NCBI GenBank assembly: GCA_013822765.1
Contig: PNKY01000005.1
Span: 124,001 to 188,000, forward strand
From: Rhodospirillum sp.
Lineage (GTDB): Bacteria; Pseudomonadota; Alphaproteobacteria; Dongiales; Dongiaceae
Reading direction: 5' to 3'
Length of the DNA: 64,000 nt
The position numbers and the translations under genes were made by a program. The notes under the pieces are model-generated. The model searched no databases and was not told where the DNA came from. It worked only from the letters and a program-made list of their open reading frames with translations. Shown piece by piece: positions 44,316 through 53,811 of the stretch (position 1 is the stretch's first letter; the number at the start of each line of letters is the position of its first letter).

Positions 44316-44929
44316 CGGAGTTCGGCTTGCCGCATGTTATTGCGGCGCTGCTTGGCTACCTGCTGGGCTCGATCCCCTTCGGCCTGCTGCTGACGAAACT
44401 CGCCGGGCTCGGCGACATCCGCAGCATCGGCTCCGGCAACATCGGCGCCACCAACGTGCTGCGCACCGGGCGCAAGGACCTGGCGCTCGCCACCCTGCTG
44501 CTGGATGGCGGCAAGGGCGCGGTCGCGGTGCTGCTCGCGCGGCTGGTCAGCGAAGACCTGACGGTGATCGCCGGCGGTGCCGCGATCCTCGGCCACCAGT
44601 TCCCGGTGTGGCTGAAGTTCAAGGGCGGCAAGGGCGTCGCCACCAAGCTCGGCACCTTGATCGCGGTCAACTGGATGGTCGGGCTCGGTGCCTGCATCGT
44701 GTGGCTCATCGTGGCGGTGCTGTTCCGCTATTCCTCGCTCGCGGCCTTGATCGCGACCGCCGCCTCGCCGTTCCTCGCGCTCTGGCTCGGCACGGTGCCG
44801 CAAGCGTGGCTCGCCGCGTTCGCCGCTGTGCTGGTGTGGATCCGCCACCACGAGAACATCCGCCGCCTGCTCAAGGGCGAAGAGCCGAAGATCGGCAAGA
44901 AGAAAGCAGCGGCAACGCCGCCCGCCTAG
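44312..44929 (+). CDS. plsY: Glycerol-3-phosphate acyltransferase PlsY
   Basis: A 205-residue membrane protein that transfers an acyl group from acyl phosphate to glycerol-3-phosphate, the first step of phospholipid synthesis. It has about five to six hydrophobic segments and the three PlsY motifs: LGSIPFGLLL, GSGNIGATNVLR and FKGGKGVATKLG. The C-terminus is basic. Its ATG overlaps the pyrC-like stop (ATGA), as in other alphaproteobacteria. Confidence 0.96.
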   Translation: MTEFGLPHVIAALLGYLLGSIPFGLLLTKLAGLGDIRSIGSGNIGATNVLRTGRKDLALATLLLDGGKGAVAVLLARLVSEDLTVIAGGAAILGHQFPVWLKFKGGKGVATKLGTLIAVNWMVGLGACIVWLIVAVLFRYSSLAALIATAASPFLALWLGTVPQAWLAAFAAVLVWIRHHENIRRLLKGEEPKIGKKKAAATPPA

Positions 44930-45405
44930 TGGCCGTGCCGCCCGACCCAAAGCGCACCACCGAAATCGAAGCGTTCTGGCGCGATGCGATCGAAGTTGTT
45001 CCTGGCCTCGACCGCAATGCGGCGTTCACGATCTTCTCATTCGGCGACAACCCCGAACTGAGCGAGCATGTGCTGGCAGAAACGCTGGCCGGCCGCAACC
45101 GCGCCACAGCGTCCTTGCGATGGAGCTACGAAGCGACGCTGCCCAAAGCGGGCGACGTCGCGATCGCAACGGACTGGACTGGCCGGCCGCGCGCCGTGCT
45201 GGTGACGCGCCAAGTCGATGTCGTGCCCTATCGCGCGGTCGATGAGGATTTCGCCCGCGCCGAAGGTTATGTGACCGATCCGCTGGACGAATGGCGCGAA
45301 GTGCATTGGAGCTTCTTCAGCCGCCGCTGCGCGGAGCTTGGACGCGCCGCGTCGCTCGACATGCCGGTCGTGTGCGAGCGGTTTGAGCTGGTCTACGCGC
45401 GCTAG
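44929..45405 (+). CDS. ASCH domain protein
   Basis: A protein of 158 residues from the GTG at 44929, which shares its G with the plsY stop (TAGTG); GTG at 44935 is an alternative. The core matches ASCH/DUF984 proteins: FSFGDNPELSEHVLAETLAG, RATASLRWSYEATLPKAGD, and ERFELVYAR at the end. The fold is PUA-like and members bind RNA or act on modified nucleosides (YqfB is an amidohydrolase). It is one of three genes between plsY and dprA, which are usually adjacent. Confidence 0.85.
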   Translation: MAVPPDPKRTTEIEAFWRDAIEVVPGLDRNAAFTIFSFGDNPELSEHVLAETLAGRNRATASLRWSYEATLPKAGDVAIATDWTGRPRAVLVTRQVDVVPYRAVDEDFARAEGYVTDPLDEWREVHWSFFSRRCAELGRAASLDMPVVCERFELVYAR

Positions 45406-45579
45406 ATGTGACCCGCGGCGTCGCGCTCGCAGAAAACTATCATTCAAGTATCAAAAATGGCCAGTTCCCGGCAGTGAGCTGTCCGCCTGCTTGAGGATGC
45501 CCGGCGTTTGCGCCATGGTCTGCGCCAAGCGGCGGCGGCGCAGGGCTGTCGTCTTTGACATTCGAACACAGGAGAACAC

Positions 45580-45954
45580 ATGGCTTCCATCATGGAACAG
45601 GTTGCTGCGGCGAAGGCCGTTGTTCCCGCGATCTCGCCGCAGGAAGCGGCGCAGCTGCAGGCCAAGGGTGCGCTGATCGTCGACGTGCGCGACGCGCCGG
45701 AACTGCTGGCGAGCGGCAAGGTGAAGGGCGCGCTGCACGTCTCGCGCGGCATGCTCGAGTTCAAGGCTGACCCAAAGTCGCCGTATCACGACCAGGCGTT
45801 CGATCCGGCCAAGACGGTCATTCTCTATTGCGCCTCGGGCGGCCGCTCGGCGCTGTCGGGCAAGGCGCTCAAGGATCTCGGCTTCAAGGACGTGCGCAAT
45901 CTCGGCGCGTTCAAGGACTGGGCGGAGAGCGGCCAAGCGGTGGAGAAGGTGTAG
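45580..45954 (+). CDS. Rhodanese-like domain protein
   Basis: A 124-residue single-domain rhodanese. It has SPQEAAQLQAKGALIVDVRD and the active-site loop LYCASGGRSALSGKAL with Cys, so it should be a competent sulfur carrier. There is no signal peptide. A 174-bp gap separates it from the ASCH gene, so it may have its own promoter. AGGAG lies shortly before the start. Confidence 0.92.
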   Translation: MASIMEQVAAAKAVVPAISPQEAAQLQAKGALIVDVRDAPELLASGKVKGALHVSRGMLEFKADPKSPYHDQAFDPAKTVILYCASGGRSALSGKALKDLGFKDVRNLGAFKDWAESGQAVEKV

Positions 45955-46085
45955 CCTTCGCATGACGCTGTCGATCAGCACCCGCGACGAACGGAGGTTC
46001 GCCTCGGCGGCGCGTGACGTTGCAATCGCGCCGTGGTTTCTCTAGCGTTGCGCCGTCGAGGCGATCTAGGCGAAACGAGGCGGAT

Positions 46086-46859
46086 GTGAGACTGGGATTT
46101 GTCGGGACCGGCGCGATCACGTCGGCGATCGTGACAGGCCTGAACGGCGGTAGCGGCGGCGACACGATCCTGGTGTCGCCGCGCAATGCGGAAACAGCCG
46201 CGGCGCTCGCGGCCAGGTTCCCGAACGTCACGGTCGCCGCCTCCAACCAGGCGGTTCTGGATGGCAGCGACGTGGTGATGCTCGCCGTCCGGCCGCAGGT
46301 TGCGGACGAGGTGCTGTCCGAGCTCAGGTTCCGCGCCGATCACCAAATCATCAGCCTGATGGCGATCACCCCGCTCAACAAGGTTGCCGAGCTGGTGGCG
46401 CCGGCGACCAAGGTGACGCGCGCCATCCCGATCCCGATCGTCGCCGACCGACGCGGCCCGACCGCGATCTATCCGCCAAACCCCGTCGCGGCGGAGATCT
46501 TCAACCGCCTTGGCAGCGCCATCGAGGCGACTAGCGCCGAGCAGTTCATCGCCTTCAGCTCCGCGACCGCGACCATGGCGCCCTACTTCACCTTCGCCGA
46601 AGAGATCGCGGCCTGGCTCACCCGCCACGGTGTGCCGGCGACCGACGCGCGCCGCTATGTCGGGACCGTGTTCCAGGGCCTTGGCAACATCGCCGCCACC
46701 ACGCAGGAGCACAGCCTGGCCGCGCTGGCCGGCGAGTTCGCGACGCGCGGTGGGATCAACGAACAGGTGGTGGCGCACATGAAAGCACGCGGCGCGTTCG
46801 ACGCGCTCTCCGAGGGCTTGGATGCCGTGTTGCAGCGCATGAAAGCGGCCGCGCGCTAG
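46086..46859 (+). CDS. Pyrroline-5-carboxylate reductase-like protein
   Basis: A protein of 257 residues from a GTG at 46086. The N-terminal Rossmann motif is LGFVGTGAITSAIVTGL, followed by VVMLAVRPQVADEVLSEL, and the C-terminal helical domain has FTFAEEIAAWLTRHGVPATD and TRGGINEQVVAHMK, which fits the ProC family (usual TxPGGxT motif appears here as ATRGGINEQ). It is shorter and more divergent than housekeeping ProC, so it may be a paralogue with another substrate. Confidence 0.82.
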   Translation: MRLGFVGTGAITSAIVTGLNGGSGGDTILVSPRNAETAAALAARFPNVTVAASNQAVLDGSDVVMLAVRPQVADEVLSELRFRADHQIISLMAITPLNKVAELVAPATKVTRAIPIPIVADRRGPTAIYPPNPVAAEIFNRLGSAIEATSAEQFIAFSSATATMAPYFTFAEEIAAWLTRHGVPATDARRYVGTVFQGLGNIAATTQEHSLAALAGEFATRGGINEQVVAHMKARGAFDALSEGLDAVLQRMKAAAR

Positions 46860-46905
46860 TCTGCGGTCGGTTGCAAATCGCAATCACCTTCTCTAGCGTT
46901 GCGGT

Positions 46906-48045
46906 ATGAAGCCGCGCGTCCTCCTCGAACAAGAACGCTTCGACTGCCTGCGCCTCGCGCGCAGCGAGCAGATCGGGCCCGCTAATTATCGGCGCCTGAT
47001 CCATCGCTTTGGGTCGGCCGGCGAGGCACTTGCGCGCTTGCCGGAGTTGGCGAAGCGCGGCGGTCGTACGCGGCCGCTGGTGGCGGCACCGGTCAATGAG
47101 ATCGAGACGGAGCTGGCGGACGCCGCGAAGCTCGGCGCGCGCTATGTCTTCGTCAACGAGCCGGCCTACCCTCCGGCGCTCGCGGCGATCGAGGATGCGC
47201 CGCCGTGCCTGATCTTGCTCGGCGATGAGTCGCGGTTGGCGCTGCCGTGCGTCGGCATCGTCGGCGCGCGCAACGCATCCGGCAACGGGCAGAAGCTGGC
47301 GCGCGACCTGGCACAGGGGTTGGCGGCGGCCGGCTGGTGCGTGGTCTCCGGGCTCGCGCGCGGGATCGATGGGGCGGCGCATCAGGGCGCCCTCGTCGCC
47401 GGACCGGGCAAGGCCGGCACGATCGCGGTGGTCGCGGGCGGGGTCGACAATATCTATCCGCAGGAGAACGCCGCCCTGCGCGAGCGCATGCTGGAGACCG
47501 GCCTGGTGGTCTCCGAAATGCCGCCGGGCTTCAAGCCGCGCGACATCCATTTCCCGCGCCGCAACCGGATCATCTCCGGGCTCGCCAAGGGCGTCGTGGT
47601 GGTGGAGGCTGCCCTGCGCTCGGGCTCGCTCATCACCGCCCGAATGGCGGCCGAACAGGGGCGCGAAGTGATGGCAGTTCCGGGCTCGCCGCTCGATCCA
47701 AGATGCCGCGGCACCAACCGCTTGATCCGCGAAGGAGCCGCCCTGATTGAGGATGCCGAGCAGATTCTGGAAGTCTTGAGCGGTCTGCGACACCACTCTA
47801 TCGAGGTCGAGCAGCCTCTGAGCGAGATCGATCAACCCATTGAATTTGCGGTAGATAGCGATGTCGACAAAACCCGCCGCGATGTGCTCGGCCGGCTGGG
47901 GCCTAGCCCTATCGCGGTTGACGAATTGCTCCGACAGTGCCAATCCTCACCGCCCGTTATTGGGCAGGTGCTCCTCGAACTCGACCTCGCTGGTCGCTTG
48001 GAGCGCCATCCCGGCAATCGCGTTTCACTGTTGGCCGCTCCCTGA
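46906..48045 (+). CDS. dprA: DNA-processing protein DprA
   Basis: A 379-residue protein that loads RecA onto incoming single-stranded DNA. The N-terminal SAM-like part is residues 1-70 (RLARSEQIGPANYRRLIHRF), and the Rossmann-like core has GIVGARNASGNGQKLARDLA, VVSGLARGIDGAAHQGAL and FPRRNRIISGLAKGVVVVEA. A C-terminal winged-helix (DELLRQCQSSPPVIGQVLLE) is present. It is followed by topA, the usual order. Confidence 0.95.
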   Translation: MKPRVLLEQERFDCLRLARSEQIGPANYRRLIHRFGSAGEALARLPELAKRGGRTRPLVAAPVNEIETELADAAKLGARYVFVNEPAYPPALAAIEDAPPCLILLGDESRLALPCVGIVGARNASGNGQKLARDLAQGLAAAGWCVVSGLARGIDGAAHQGALVAGPGKAGTIAVVAGGVDNIYPQENAALRERMLETGLVVSEMPPGFKPRDIHFPRRNRIISGLAKGVVVVEAALRSGSLITARMAAEQGREVMAVPGSPLDPRCRGTNRLIREGAALIEDAEQILEVLSGLRHHSIEVEQPLSEIDQPIEFAVDSDVDKTRRDVLGRLGPSPIAVDELLRQCQSSPPVIGQVLLELDLAGRLERHPGNRVSLLAAP

Positions 48046-48117
48046 ACGCAGGTTTGGGGCGCTGCTGGCGGCGGCTGTCGGAGCCCCAAAATGACATTAG
48101 AGAGCCGCAAGACGCAG

Positions 48118-50859
48118 ATGAAAGTCGTCGTTGTCGAATCCCCGGCCAAAGCCAAGACCATCAATAAGTATCTAGGGCGCGACTACCGCGTGCTGGCCTC
48201 GTTCGGCCATGTGCGCGACCTGCCGTCCAAGGACGGGTCGGTGCAGCCGGAGAACGACTTCCTCATGAACTGGGAAGTCGAGGGTCGCGGGCTGAAGCAG
48301 CTCAAGGAAATCGCCGACGCGGTCAAGGATGCCGACAAGCTGATCCTGGCGACCGATCCGGATCGCGAGGGCGAGGCGATCTCCTGGCACATCATCGAGG
48401 CGCTGAAGGCCAAGCGCGGCCTGGGGAAAGTTCCGTTCGAGCGCGTCGCCTTCAACGAGATCACCAAGCGCGCCGTGCTCGACGCCATCAACAACCCGCG
48501 CAAGATCGACCAGGAGCTGGTTGACGCCTATCTGGCGCGGCGGGCGCTCGACTACCTCGTGGGATTCACCCTGTCGCCGGTGCTGTGGCGCAAGCTGCCG
48601 GGCAGCCGCTCAGCCGGGCGCGTGCAGTCGGTGGCACTGCGCATCATCTGCGAGCGCGAGGCCGAGATCGAGGCCTTCAAGCCGCGGGAATACTGGACCA
48701 TCGAGGCCGACTTCACCGGGCCGGACGGCAGCCACTTCACGGCCCGCCTGACCCACGTCGACGGCAAGAAGCTCGACAAGTTCGACCTGGCCGACGAGGC
48801 GGCGGCGCAATCTGCGGCCGCGAAGGTGCGCGCCGGTGCGCCGTTCAAGGTCGCCGAGGTCGAGCGCAAGCAGGTCAAGCGGCACCCCTTCCCGCCCTTC
48901 ACCACCTCGACCCTGCAGCAGGAGGCCTCGCGCAAGCTCGGCTTCGGCGCCAGCCACACCATGCGGATCGCGCAGCGGCTGTACGAGGGCATCGATATCG
49001 AGGGCGAGACCATCGGCGTCATCACCTACATGCGCACCGACGGCGTTACGCTGGCGCAGGATGCGATCGAGGCCAGCCGCAAGCTGATCGCCGAGCAGTA
49101 CGGCAAGGAGTTCCTGCCGGATTCGCCGCGCATCTATAAGAGCACCGCCAAGAACGCCCAGGAAGCGCACGAGGCCATCCGTCCGACCGATTTGTTCCGC
49201 CGGCCCGACAAGATCCGCCGCCATCTGCGCGACGACGAGGCCGCGCTCTATGACCTGGTCTGGAAGCGCACGGTGGCGAGCCAGATGGAAAGCGCGGAGC
49301 TGGACCAGGTGGCGATCGACATCGCCAGCGCCGACGGCAAGGCCGTGCTGCGCACCACCGGCTCGGTGGTGAAGTTCGCCGGCTTCCTCTCGGTCTACCA
49401 GGAGGACCGCGACGAGCCCGCCGAGGATGACGACAGCGGCCGGCGCCTGCCCGACCTCAAGGCGAACGACAACGTCAAGGCCGGCGAGGTCAAGCCGGAG
49501 CAGCATTTCACCCAGCCGCCGCCGCGCTTCAGCGAAGCCAGCCTGATCAAGCGGCTGGAAGAGCTCGGCATCGGCCGCCCCTCGACCTATACCTCGATCC
49601 TGCAGACGCTCGAGGACCGCAACTACGTGCGGCTGGAGAAGAAGCGCCTGATCCCCGAGGATCGCGGCCGCGTGGTGACGGCGTTCCTCACCAACTTCTT
49701 CGACCGCTATGTGCAGTACGGCTTCACTGCCGATCTCGAGGAGAAGCTGGACGACATCTCCGGCGGGCGCGCGGCGTGGAAGGACGTGCTGCGCGACTTC
49801 TGGATGGACTTCAGCCGCCTGCATCAGCCGGCCAACGACCAGGACGGTTCCATGCCGTCGATGGACGATGCGGTCAGCTTCCTCGATTCCGGCATCGGCA
49901 AGCGCTCGGTGGTCATCGACGTGCTGAACGAAAACCTGGCGCCGCATTTCTTCCCGCCGACCGAGGACGGCCGCGACACGCGCATCTGCCCGGCCTGCAA
50001 GAACGGCCAGCTCGGCATCAAGCTCGGCCGCACCGGCGCCTTCATCGGCTGCAGCAACTATCCGGAATGCCGCTACACCCGCCCGCTTGCGGTGGCGAAC
50101 GGCGAGGACGAGCTGGTCGGCCCGCTGGAGCTCGGCGTCGATCCGAAGTCCGGCAAGAAGGCGACTTTGCGCAAAGGCCCCTATGGCCACTACGTGCAGC
50201 TGGACGAGGACGGCGACGAGAAGCCGAAGCGCGTCTCGCTGCCGCGCGGCGTGACGCTGGATCAGGTGACACTCGATCTCGCGCTCGGCCTCTTGTCGCT
50301 GCCGCGCGTGGTCGGCGACCACCCTGAAACGAAGAAGCCGATCATGGCTGGGATTGGGCGCTTCGGCCCGTACTTGCAGCATGACGGAAAGTACAAGTCG
50401 ATCCCGAAGGACGACGACGTGCTGGCCATCGGCCTCAACCGCGCCGTCGACCTGCTGGCGCAGGAGAGCAAGGGCCGCGGCCGCGGCGCCGCGCCCGGCA
50501 AGCCGGTCGGCAATCACCCCGAAGACAACCAGCCAGTCACGCTGCACGACGGCCGCTACGGCCACTACGTGAAGTGGGGCAAGGTCAACGCCACCATCCC
50601 GAAGGACATCGCGCCGGAGTCCGTGACGCTCGAGCAGGCCATCGGCCTGATCGCCGACCGCGTCGCCAAGGGCGGCGGCGGTGGCGGCGGGCGGTTCGGC
50701 AAGAAGGCCGCGAAGAAGGCGGCCCCCAAGCAGGAACTGAGCGAAGGCGCGCCCAAGGACGTGAAGCCGAAGGCGGCGAAAAAGGCAGCGAAGCCGAAGA
50801 CCGAGAAGAAGTCTGCGCCCAAGGCCGCCAAGAAAGCTGCGAAGAAGAGCGCCGAATAG
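48118..50859 (+). CDS. topA: DNA topoisomerase I
   Basis: A type IA topoisomerase of 913 residues from the ATG at 48118 (48091 is a possible longer start). The Toprim domain is residues 1-125 (KVVVVESPAKAKTINKYLG, ATDPDREGEAISWH), and the catalytic Tyr is in TYMRTDG at about residue 304. One zinc ribbon is visible (CPACKNGQ...GCSNYPECRY), then three repeats (around KSGKKATLRKGPYGHYVQL and later GHYVKWGKV). The tail from about residue 860 is Lys/Ala-rich (histone H1-like), common in GC-rich alphaproteobacteria. Confidence 0.97.
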   Translation: MKVVVVESPAKAKTINKYLGRDYRVLASFGHVRDLPSKDGSVQPENDFLMNWEVEGRGLKQLKEIADAVKDADKLILATDPDREGEAISWHIIEALKAKRGLGKVPFERVAFNEITKRAVLDAINNPRKIDQELVDAYLARRALDYLVGFTLSPVLWRKLPGSRSAGRVQSVALRIICEREAEIEAFKPREYWTIEADFTGPDGSHFTARLTHVDGKKLDKFDLADEAAAQSAAAKVRAGAPFKVAEVERKQVKRHPFPPFTTSTLQQEASRKLGFGASHTMRIAQRLYEGIDIEGETIGVITYMRTDGVTLAQDAIEASRKLIAEQYGKEFLPDSPRIYKSTAKNAQEAHEAIRPTDLFRRPDKIRRHLRDDEAALYDLVWKRTVASQMESAELDQVAIDIASADGKAVLRTTGSVVKFAGFLSVYQEDRDEPAEDDDSGRRLPDLKANDNVKAGEVKPEQHFTQPPPRFSEASLIKRLEELGIGRPSTYTSILQTLEDRNYVRLEKKRLIPEDRGRVVTAFLTNFFDRYVQYGFTADLEEKLDDISGGRAAWKDVLRDFWMDFSRLHQPANDQDGSMPSMDDAVSFLDSGIGKRSVVIDVLNENLAPHFFPPTEDGRDTRICPACKNGQLGIKLGRTGAFIGCSNYPECRYTRPLAVANGEDELVGPLELGVDPKSGKKATLRKGPYGHYVQLDEDGDEKPKRVSLPRGVTLDQVTLDLALGLLSLPRVVGDHPETKKPIMAGIGRFGPYLQHDGKYKSIPKDDDVLAIGLNRAVDLLAQESKGRGRGAAPGKPVGNHPEDNQPVTLHDGRYGHYVKWGKVNATIPKDIAPESVTLEQAIGLIADRVAKGGGGGGGRFGKKAAKKAAPKQELSEGAPKDVKPKAAKKAAKPKTEKKSAPKAAKKAAKKSAE

Positions 50860-50898
50860 CGCTGCGGGAATTCGCACCGGCGCTGCCACTACTCCCAC

Positions 50899-50995
50899 GT
50901 CATCCAGGCCTTGAGCCGGGCTCCGCTTGGCAGCCGCACGTGCGGCAAGACCATGGATCCCGGATCGCGCCGCTACGCGGCTGGTCCGGGATGAC
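50899..50995. repeat. Dispersed palindromic repeat, copy 3
   Basis: A 97-bp element of the same family as 8811-8891 and 35112-35208. It starts GTCATCCAGGCCTTGAGCC, has a CCGCACGTGCGG core and ends GGTCCGGGATGAC; the right arm holds an extra GATCGCGCCGCTACGCGGC hairpin. It lies between topA and a cupin gene, where topA and rnr are usually close. Confidence 0.87.
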
Positions 50996-51045
50996 GGTCG
51001 AGTGGAGGCACGATATGATGCGCCCGAACCTGGAGCCTGAGTCGC

Positions 51046-51342
51046 ATGTCCCGCCCGCCTGCCAAGCCCACCGTGCAAGTCGACAATGACCGCGTGCTCG
51101 TCACCGAATGGCGGTTTGCGCCGGGGGCGGAAACCACCTGGCACCGGCACAGCTACGACTATGTCGTGGTGCCGATGACCACCGGCAAGCTGCAGATCGA
51201 CGACGGCAAGACCCAGCGCTTCGCGGAACTGACGGCCGGGCAGTCGTATTATCGTCCGGTCGGGATCGAGCACAACGTCATCAACGCCAACGAGTACGAA
51301 TTCACGTTTGTCGAAATCGAGTTCAAAGCACCCCAAGGCTGA
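51046..51342 (+). CDS. Single-domain cupin
   Basis: A protein of 98 residues with a complete cupin motif set: PGAETTWHRHSYDYVVVPMT (HxH type) and a second motif RPVGIEHNVINANEYEF with the third His. It should bind a metal. It overlaps the likely start of rnr by 35 bp. The function is unknown. Confidence 0.85.
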   Translation: MSRPPAKPTVQVDNDRVLVTEWRFAPGAETTWHRHSYDYVVVPMTTGKLQIDDGKTQRFAELTAGQSYYRPVGIEHNVINANEYEFTFVEIEFKAPQG

Positions 51343-53674
51343 CAAGCCGCACGCGGACGACGGCGCGCCCTTGGACGACCGGGGCAAGCAGCGCGGTGCG
51401 AAGCATGTTCCCTTCCCCACCAAGGAACAGGTCCTCACCTTCATCCGCGAAAGCGAGGGCCCGGTCGGCAAGCGCGAGATTGCGCGCGCCTTCCACCTGA
51501 AGGGAGCGGACCGCATCCCGCTCAAGGCGCTGCTCAAGGAGCTGGAGAAGGAAGGCCAGGTCGACCGCGACCGCAAGCAGCTGGCGGCAGCCGGCCAGTT
51601 GCCCGAGGTGACGGTGGTGCAGGTGATCGGCCCCGACGCCGACGGCGATTTGTGGGCGCGGCCGATCGACCAGCGGCCCGACGATGCCGAGCCGAAGATC
51701 GTCATCGTCGACGACAAGAAGATCGACCGGCCGCTCGCCGCCGGCGATCGCGTGCTGGTGTCGCTGAAGCAGACCGATGCCGACGTCTACGAGGCACGCG
51801 CCATCCGGCGCTTGGAAAGCCGCGCGCAGCGGGTGGTCGGGCTGTTCGAGAAGGGCAAGGACGGCTTCGGCCGCCTCACACCCACCGACAAACGCATCAA
51901 GACCGAGTTCTCGATCCATCCGCAGGATATCGGCTCTGCACGCACTGGCGATCTGGTGATCGTCGAAGCCGAGCCGGCGCGGCGCCTGGGCAAGCCCAAG
52001 GCGCGCGTGGTGGAGCGCATCGGCCGCGCCGACGAGCCGCGCTCCATCAGCCTCATCTCCATTGCCGAGCATCAGATCCCGTTCCAGTTCTCGCCCGCCG
52101 CGCTGACGCAAGCGAAGGAAGCCGGACCGGCGACGCTCGGCAAGCGCACCGACCTGCGCCAGGTGCCGCTGGTCACCATCGACGGCGACGATGCGCGCGA
52201 CTTCGACGATGCGGTGTTCGCCGAGCCCGACACCGATCCGAAGAACGAGGGCGGCTGGCGCCTGCTGGTAGCGATCGCCGACGTTGCGCACTACGTGCGC
52301 ACCGGTGACGCCCTGGACAAGACCGCGCGCGAGCGCGGCAATTCGGCCTATTTCCCGGACCGCGTGGTGCCGATGCTGCCGGAGGAGCTGTCGAACGGCT
52401 GGTGCTCGCTGAAGCCGAACGAGGACCGGCCCTGCATGGCGGTCGAGATCGTTGTCGACGCCAACGGCACCAAGCTGCGCCACCGCTTCATGCGCGGGCT
52501 GATGCGATCGCAGGCGCGCCTGACCTACGAGCAGGTGCAGGCAGCGCAGGATGGCAGGCCGAGCGATTTCACGCGTCCGCTGTTGGAGCCGATCCTCAAG
52601 CCGCTCTACGGTGCGTTCCGTGCGCTGCTGAAGTCGCGCGAGGCGCGCGGCACGCTTGATCTCGACATCCCCGAGCGGCGGGTGTTCCTGGGCGAGGACG
52701 GCCATATCGAGCGCATCGTGCCGCGCTCACGCCTCGACTCCCACCGCCTGATCGAGGAGTTCATGATTGCGGCCAACGTGGCGGCGGCGGAAGCGCTGGA
52801 GAAGCGCCACCAGCCCTGCATGTACCGCGTGCACGACAAGCCGGATCCGGTGCGGATCGAGGCTCTCCGGCAGTTCATCGAAGGACTGGGATTCAAGCTG
52901 GCGCGCGGCCAGGTGATCCGGCCCAAGCATTTCACGCGGCTGCTGGAGCAGGCCAAGGGCACGCCGTACGAGGCGATGATCCACACGCTCACCCTGCGAT
53001 CGCAGATGCCGGCGGTCTACTCGCCGGAGAATCTCGGGCACTTCGGCTTGGCGCTGCAGCGCTATGCGCATTTCACCTCGCCGATCCGGCGTTATTCCGA
53101 CCTGCTGGTGCATCGCGCGCTGATCACCGCCTACGACTTCGGCGAGGACGGTTTGCCGCCGGATACGGCGGCGACCTTCGAGGCAACCGGGCAGCATATC
53201 TCCGCCACCGAGCGCCGCGCCGCCGCGGCGGAGCGCGACGCCATCGACCGCTATGTCGCGCATTTCATGTCGGAACGGGTGGGCGAGAATTTCGACGGGC
53301 GGATCAACGGCGTGGCGCGCTTCGGCCTGTTCGTGACGCTGAACGAGACTGGGGCGGACGGCTTGCTGCCGGTCGGCACGCTGCCGGCGGATTTCTACGA
53401 CCACGACGAGCGGTCACACGCGCTGATCGGCCGGCGCAACGGGCGCGCCTTCCAGTTGGGGGCGCCGATCACCGTCCGACTTGCCGCCGCCCAACCGCTG
53501 ACCGGCGGATTAACCTTTGAGCTGGTCGCCGGCGGGAGCGCTCACCAGGATGATCGGGCAGTGCGCAGGCTGGTGGGCGAACAGCGGCGAAGCACCCCCC
53601 ATCGCCCCGCCAAATTAGGCCCAAAGCGGCCTAAATCGGTGAAATCGCGAGGAAAGGGCCGCAAGCGCCGGTAA
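51308..53674 (+). CDS. rnr: Ribonuclease R
   Basis: A 3'-5' exoribonuclease of 788 residues. Domains in order: a winged-helix region (about residues 35-80; KREIARAFHLKGADRIPLKA), cold-shock/OB domains (85-255), the RNB catalytic domain with IDGDDARDFDDAV (metal-binding Asp) and FTSPIRRYSDLLVHRALI, and an S1 domain (about 655-740; FDGRINGVARFGLFVTLNE). The tail is basic. The first start in frame is a TTG at 51308 that overlaps the cupin gene by 35 bp; another TTG is at 51371. So the precise start is open. Confidence 0.94.
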   Translation: MSKSSSKHPKADKPHADDGAPLDDRGKQRGAKHVPFPTKEQVLTFIRESEGPVGKREIARAFHLKGADRIPLKALLKELEKEGQVDRDRKQLAAAGQLPEVTVVQVIGPDADGDLWARPIDQRPDDAEPKIVIVDDKKIDRPLAAGDRVLVSLKQTDADVYEARAIRRLESRAQRVVGLFEKGKDGFGRLTPTDKRIKTEFSIHPQDIGSARTGDLVIVEAEPARRLGKPKARVVERIGRADEPRSISLISIAEHQIPFQFSPAALTQAKEAGPATLGKRTDLRQVPLVTIDGDDARDFDDAVFAEPDTDPKNEGGWRLLVAIADVAHYVRTGDALDKTARERGNSAYFPDRVVPMLPEELSNGWCSLKPNEDRPCMAVEIVVDANGTKLRHRFMRGLMRSQARLTYEQVQAAQDGRPSDFTRPLLEPILKPLYGAFRALLKSREARGTLDLDIPERRVFLGEDGHIERIVPRSRLDSHRLIEEFMIAANVAAAEALEKRHQPCMYRVHDKPDPVRIEALRQFIEGLGFKLARGQVIRPKHFTRLLEQAKGTPYEAMIHTLTLRSQMPAVYSPENLGHFGLALQRYAHFTSPIRRYSDLLVHRALITAYDFGEDGLPPDTAATFEATGQHISATERRAAAAERDAIDRYVAHFMSERVGENFDGRINGVARFGLFVTLNETGADGLLPVGTLPADFYDHDERSHALIGRRNGRAFQLGAPITVRLAAAQPLTGGLTFELVAGGSAHQDDRAVRRLVGEQRRSTPHRPAKLGPKRPKSVKSRGKGRKRR

Positions 53675-53811
53675 CCGGCTGGCGGGCGGAACCTACCATG
53701 AAGATCATGGGTCTGTCGTTTGACAGGCACTGGCATGACTCGCCGAATTTGATAGTGTAGCCGCGCTGTTAACGTGTTTTTGGCGGCTGCGGCCTAATTT
53801 GGCTGAAACTC

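Noticed and set aside
48610..51717. A 1035-codon open frame on the minus strand opposite topA
   Set aside because: It is fully antisense to topA and rnr, has no recognisable domain and a composition typical of a GC-rich shadow frame (many His, Arg, Gln, Leu).
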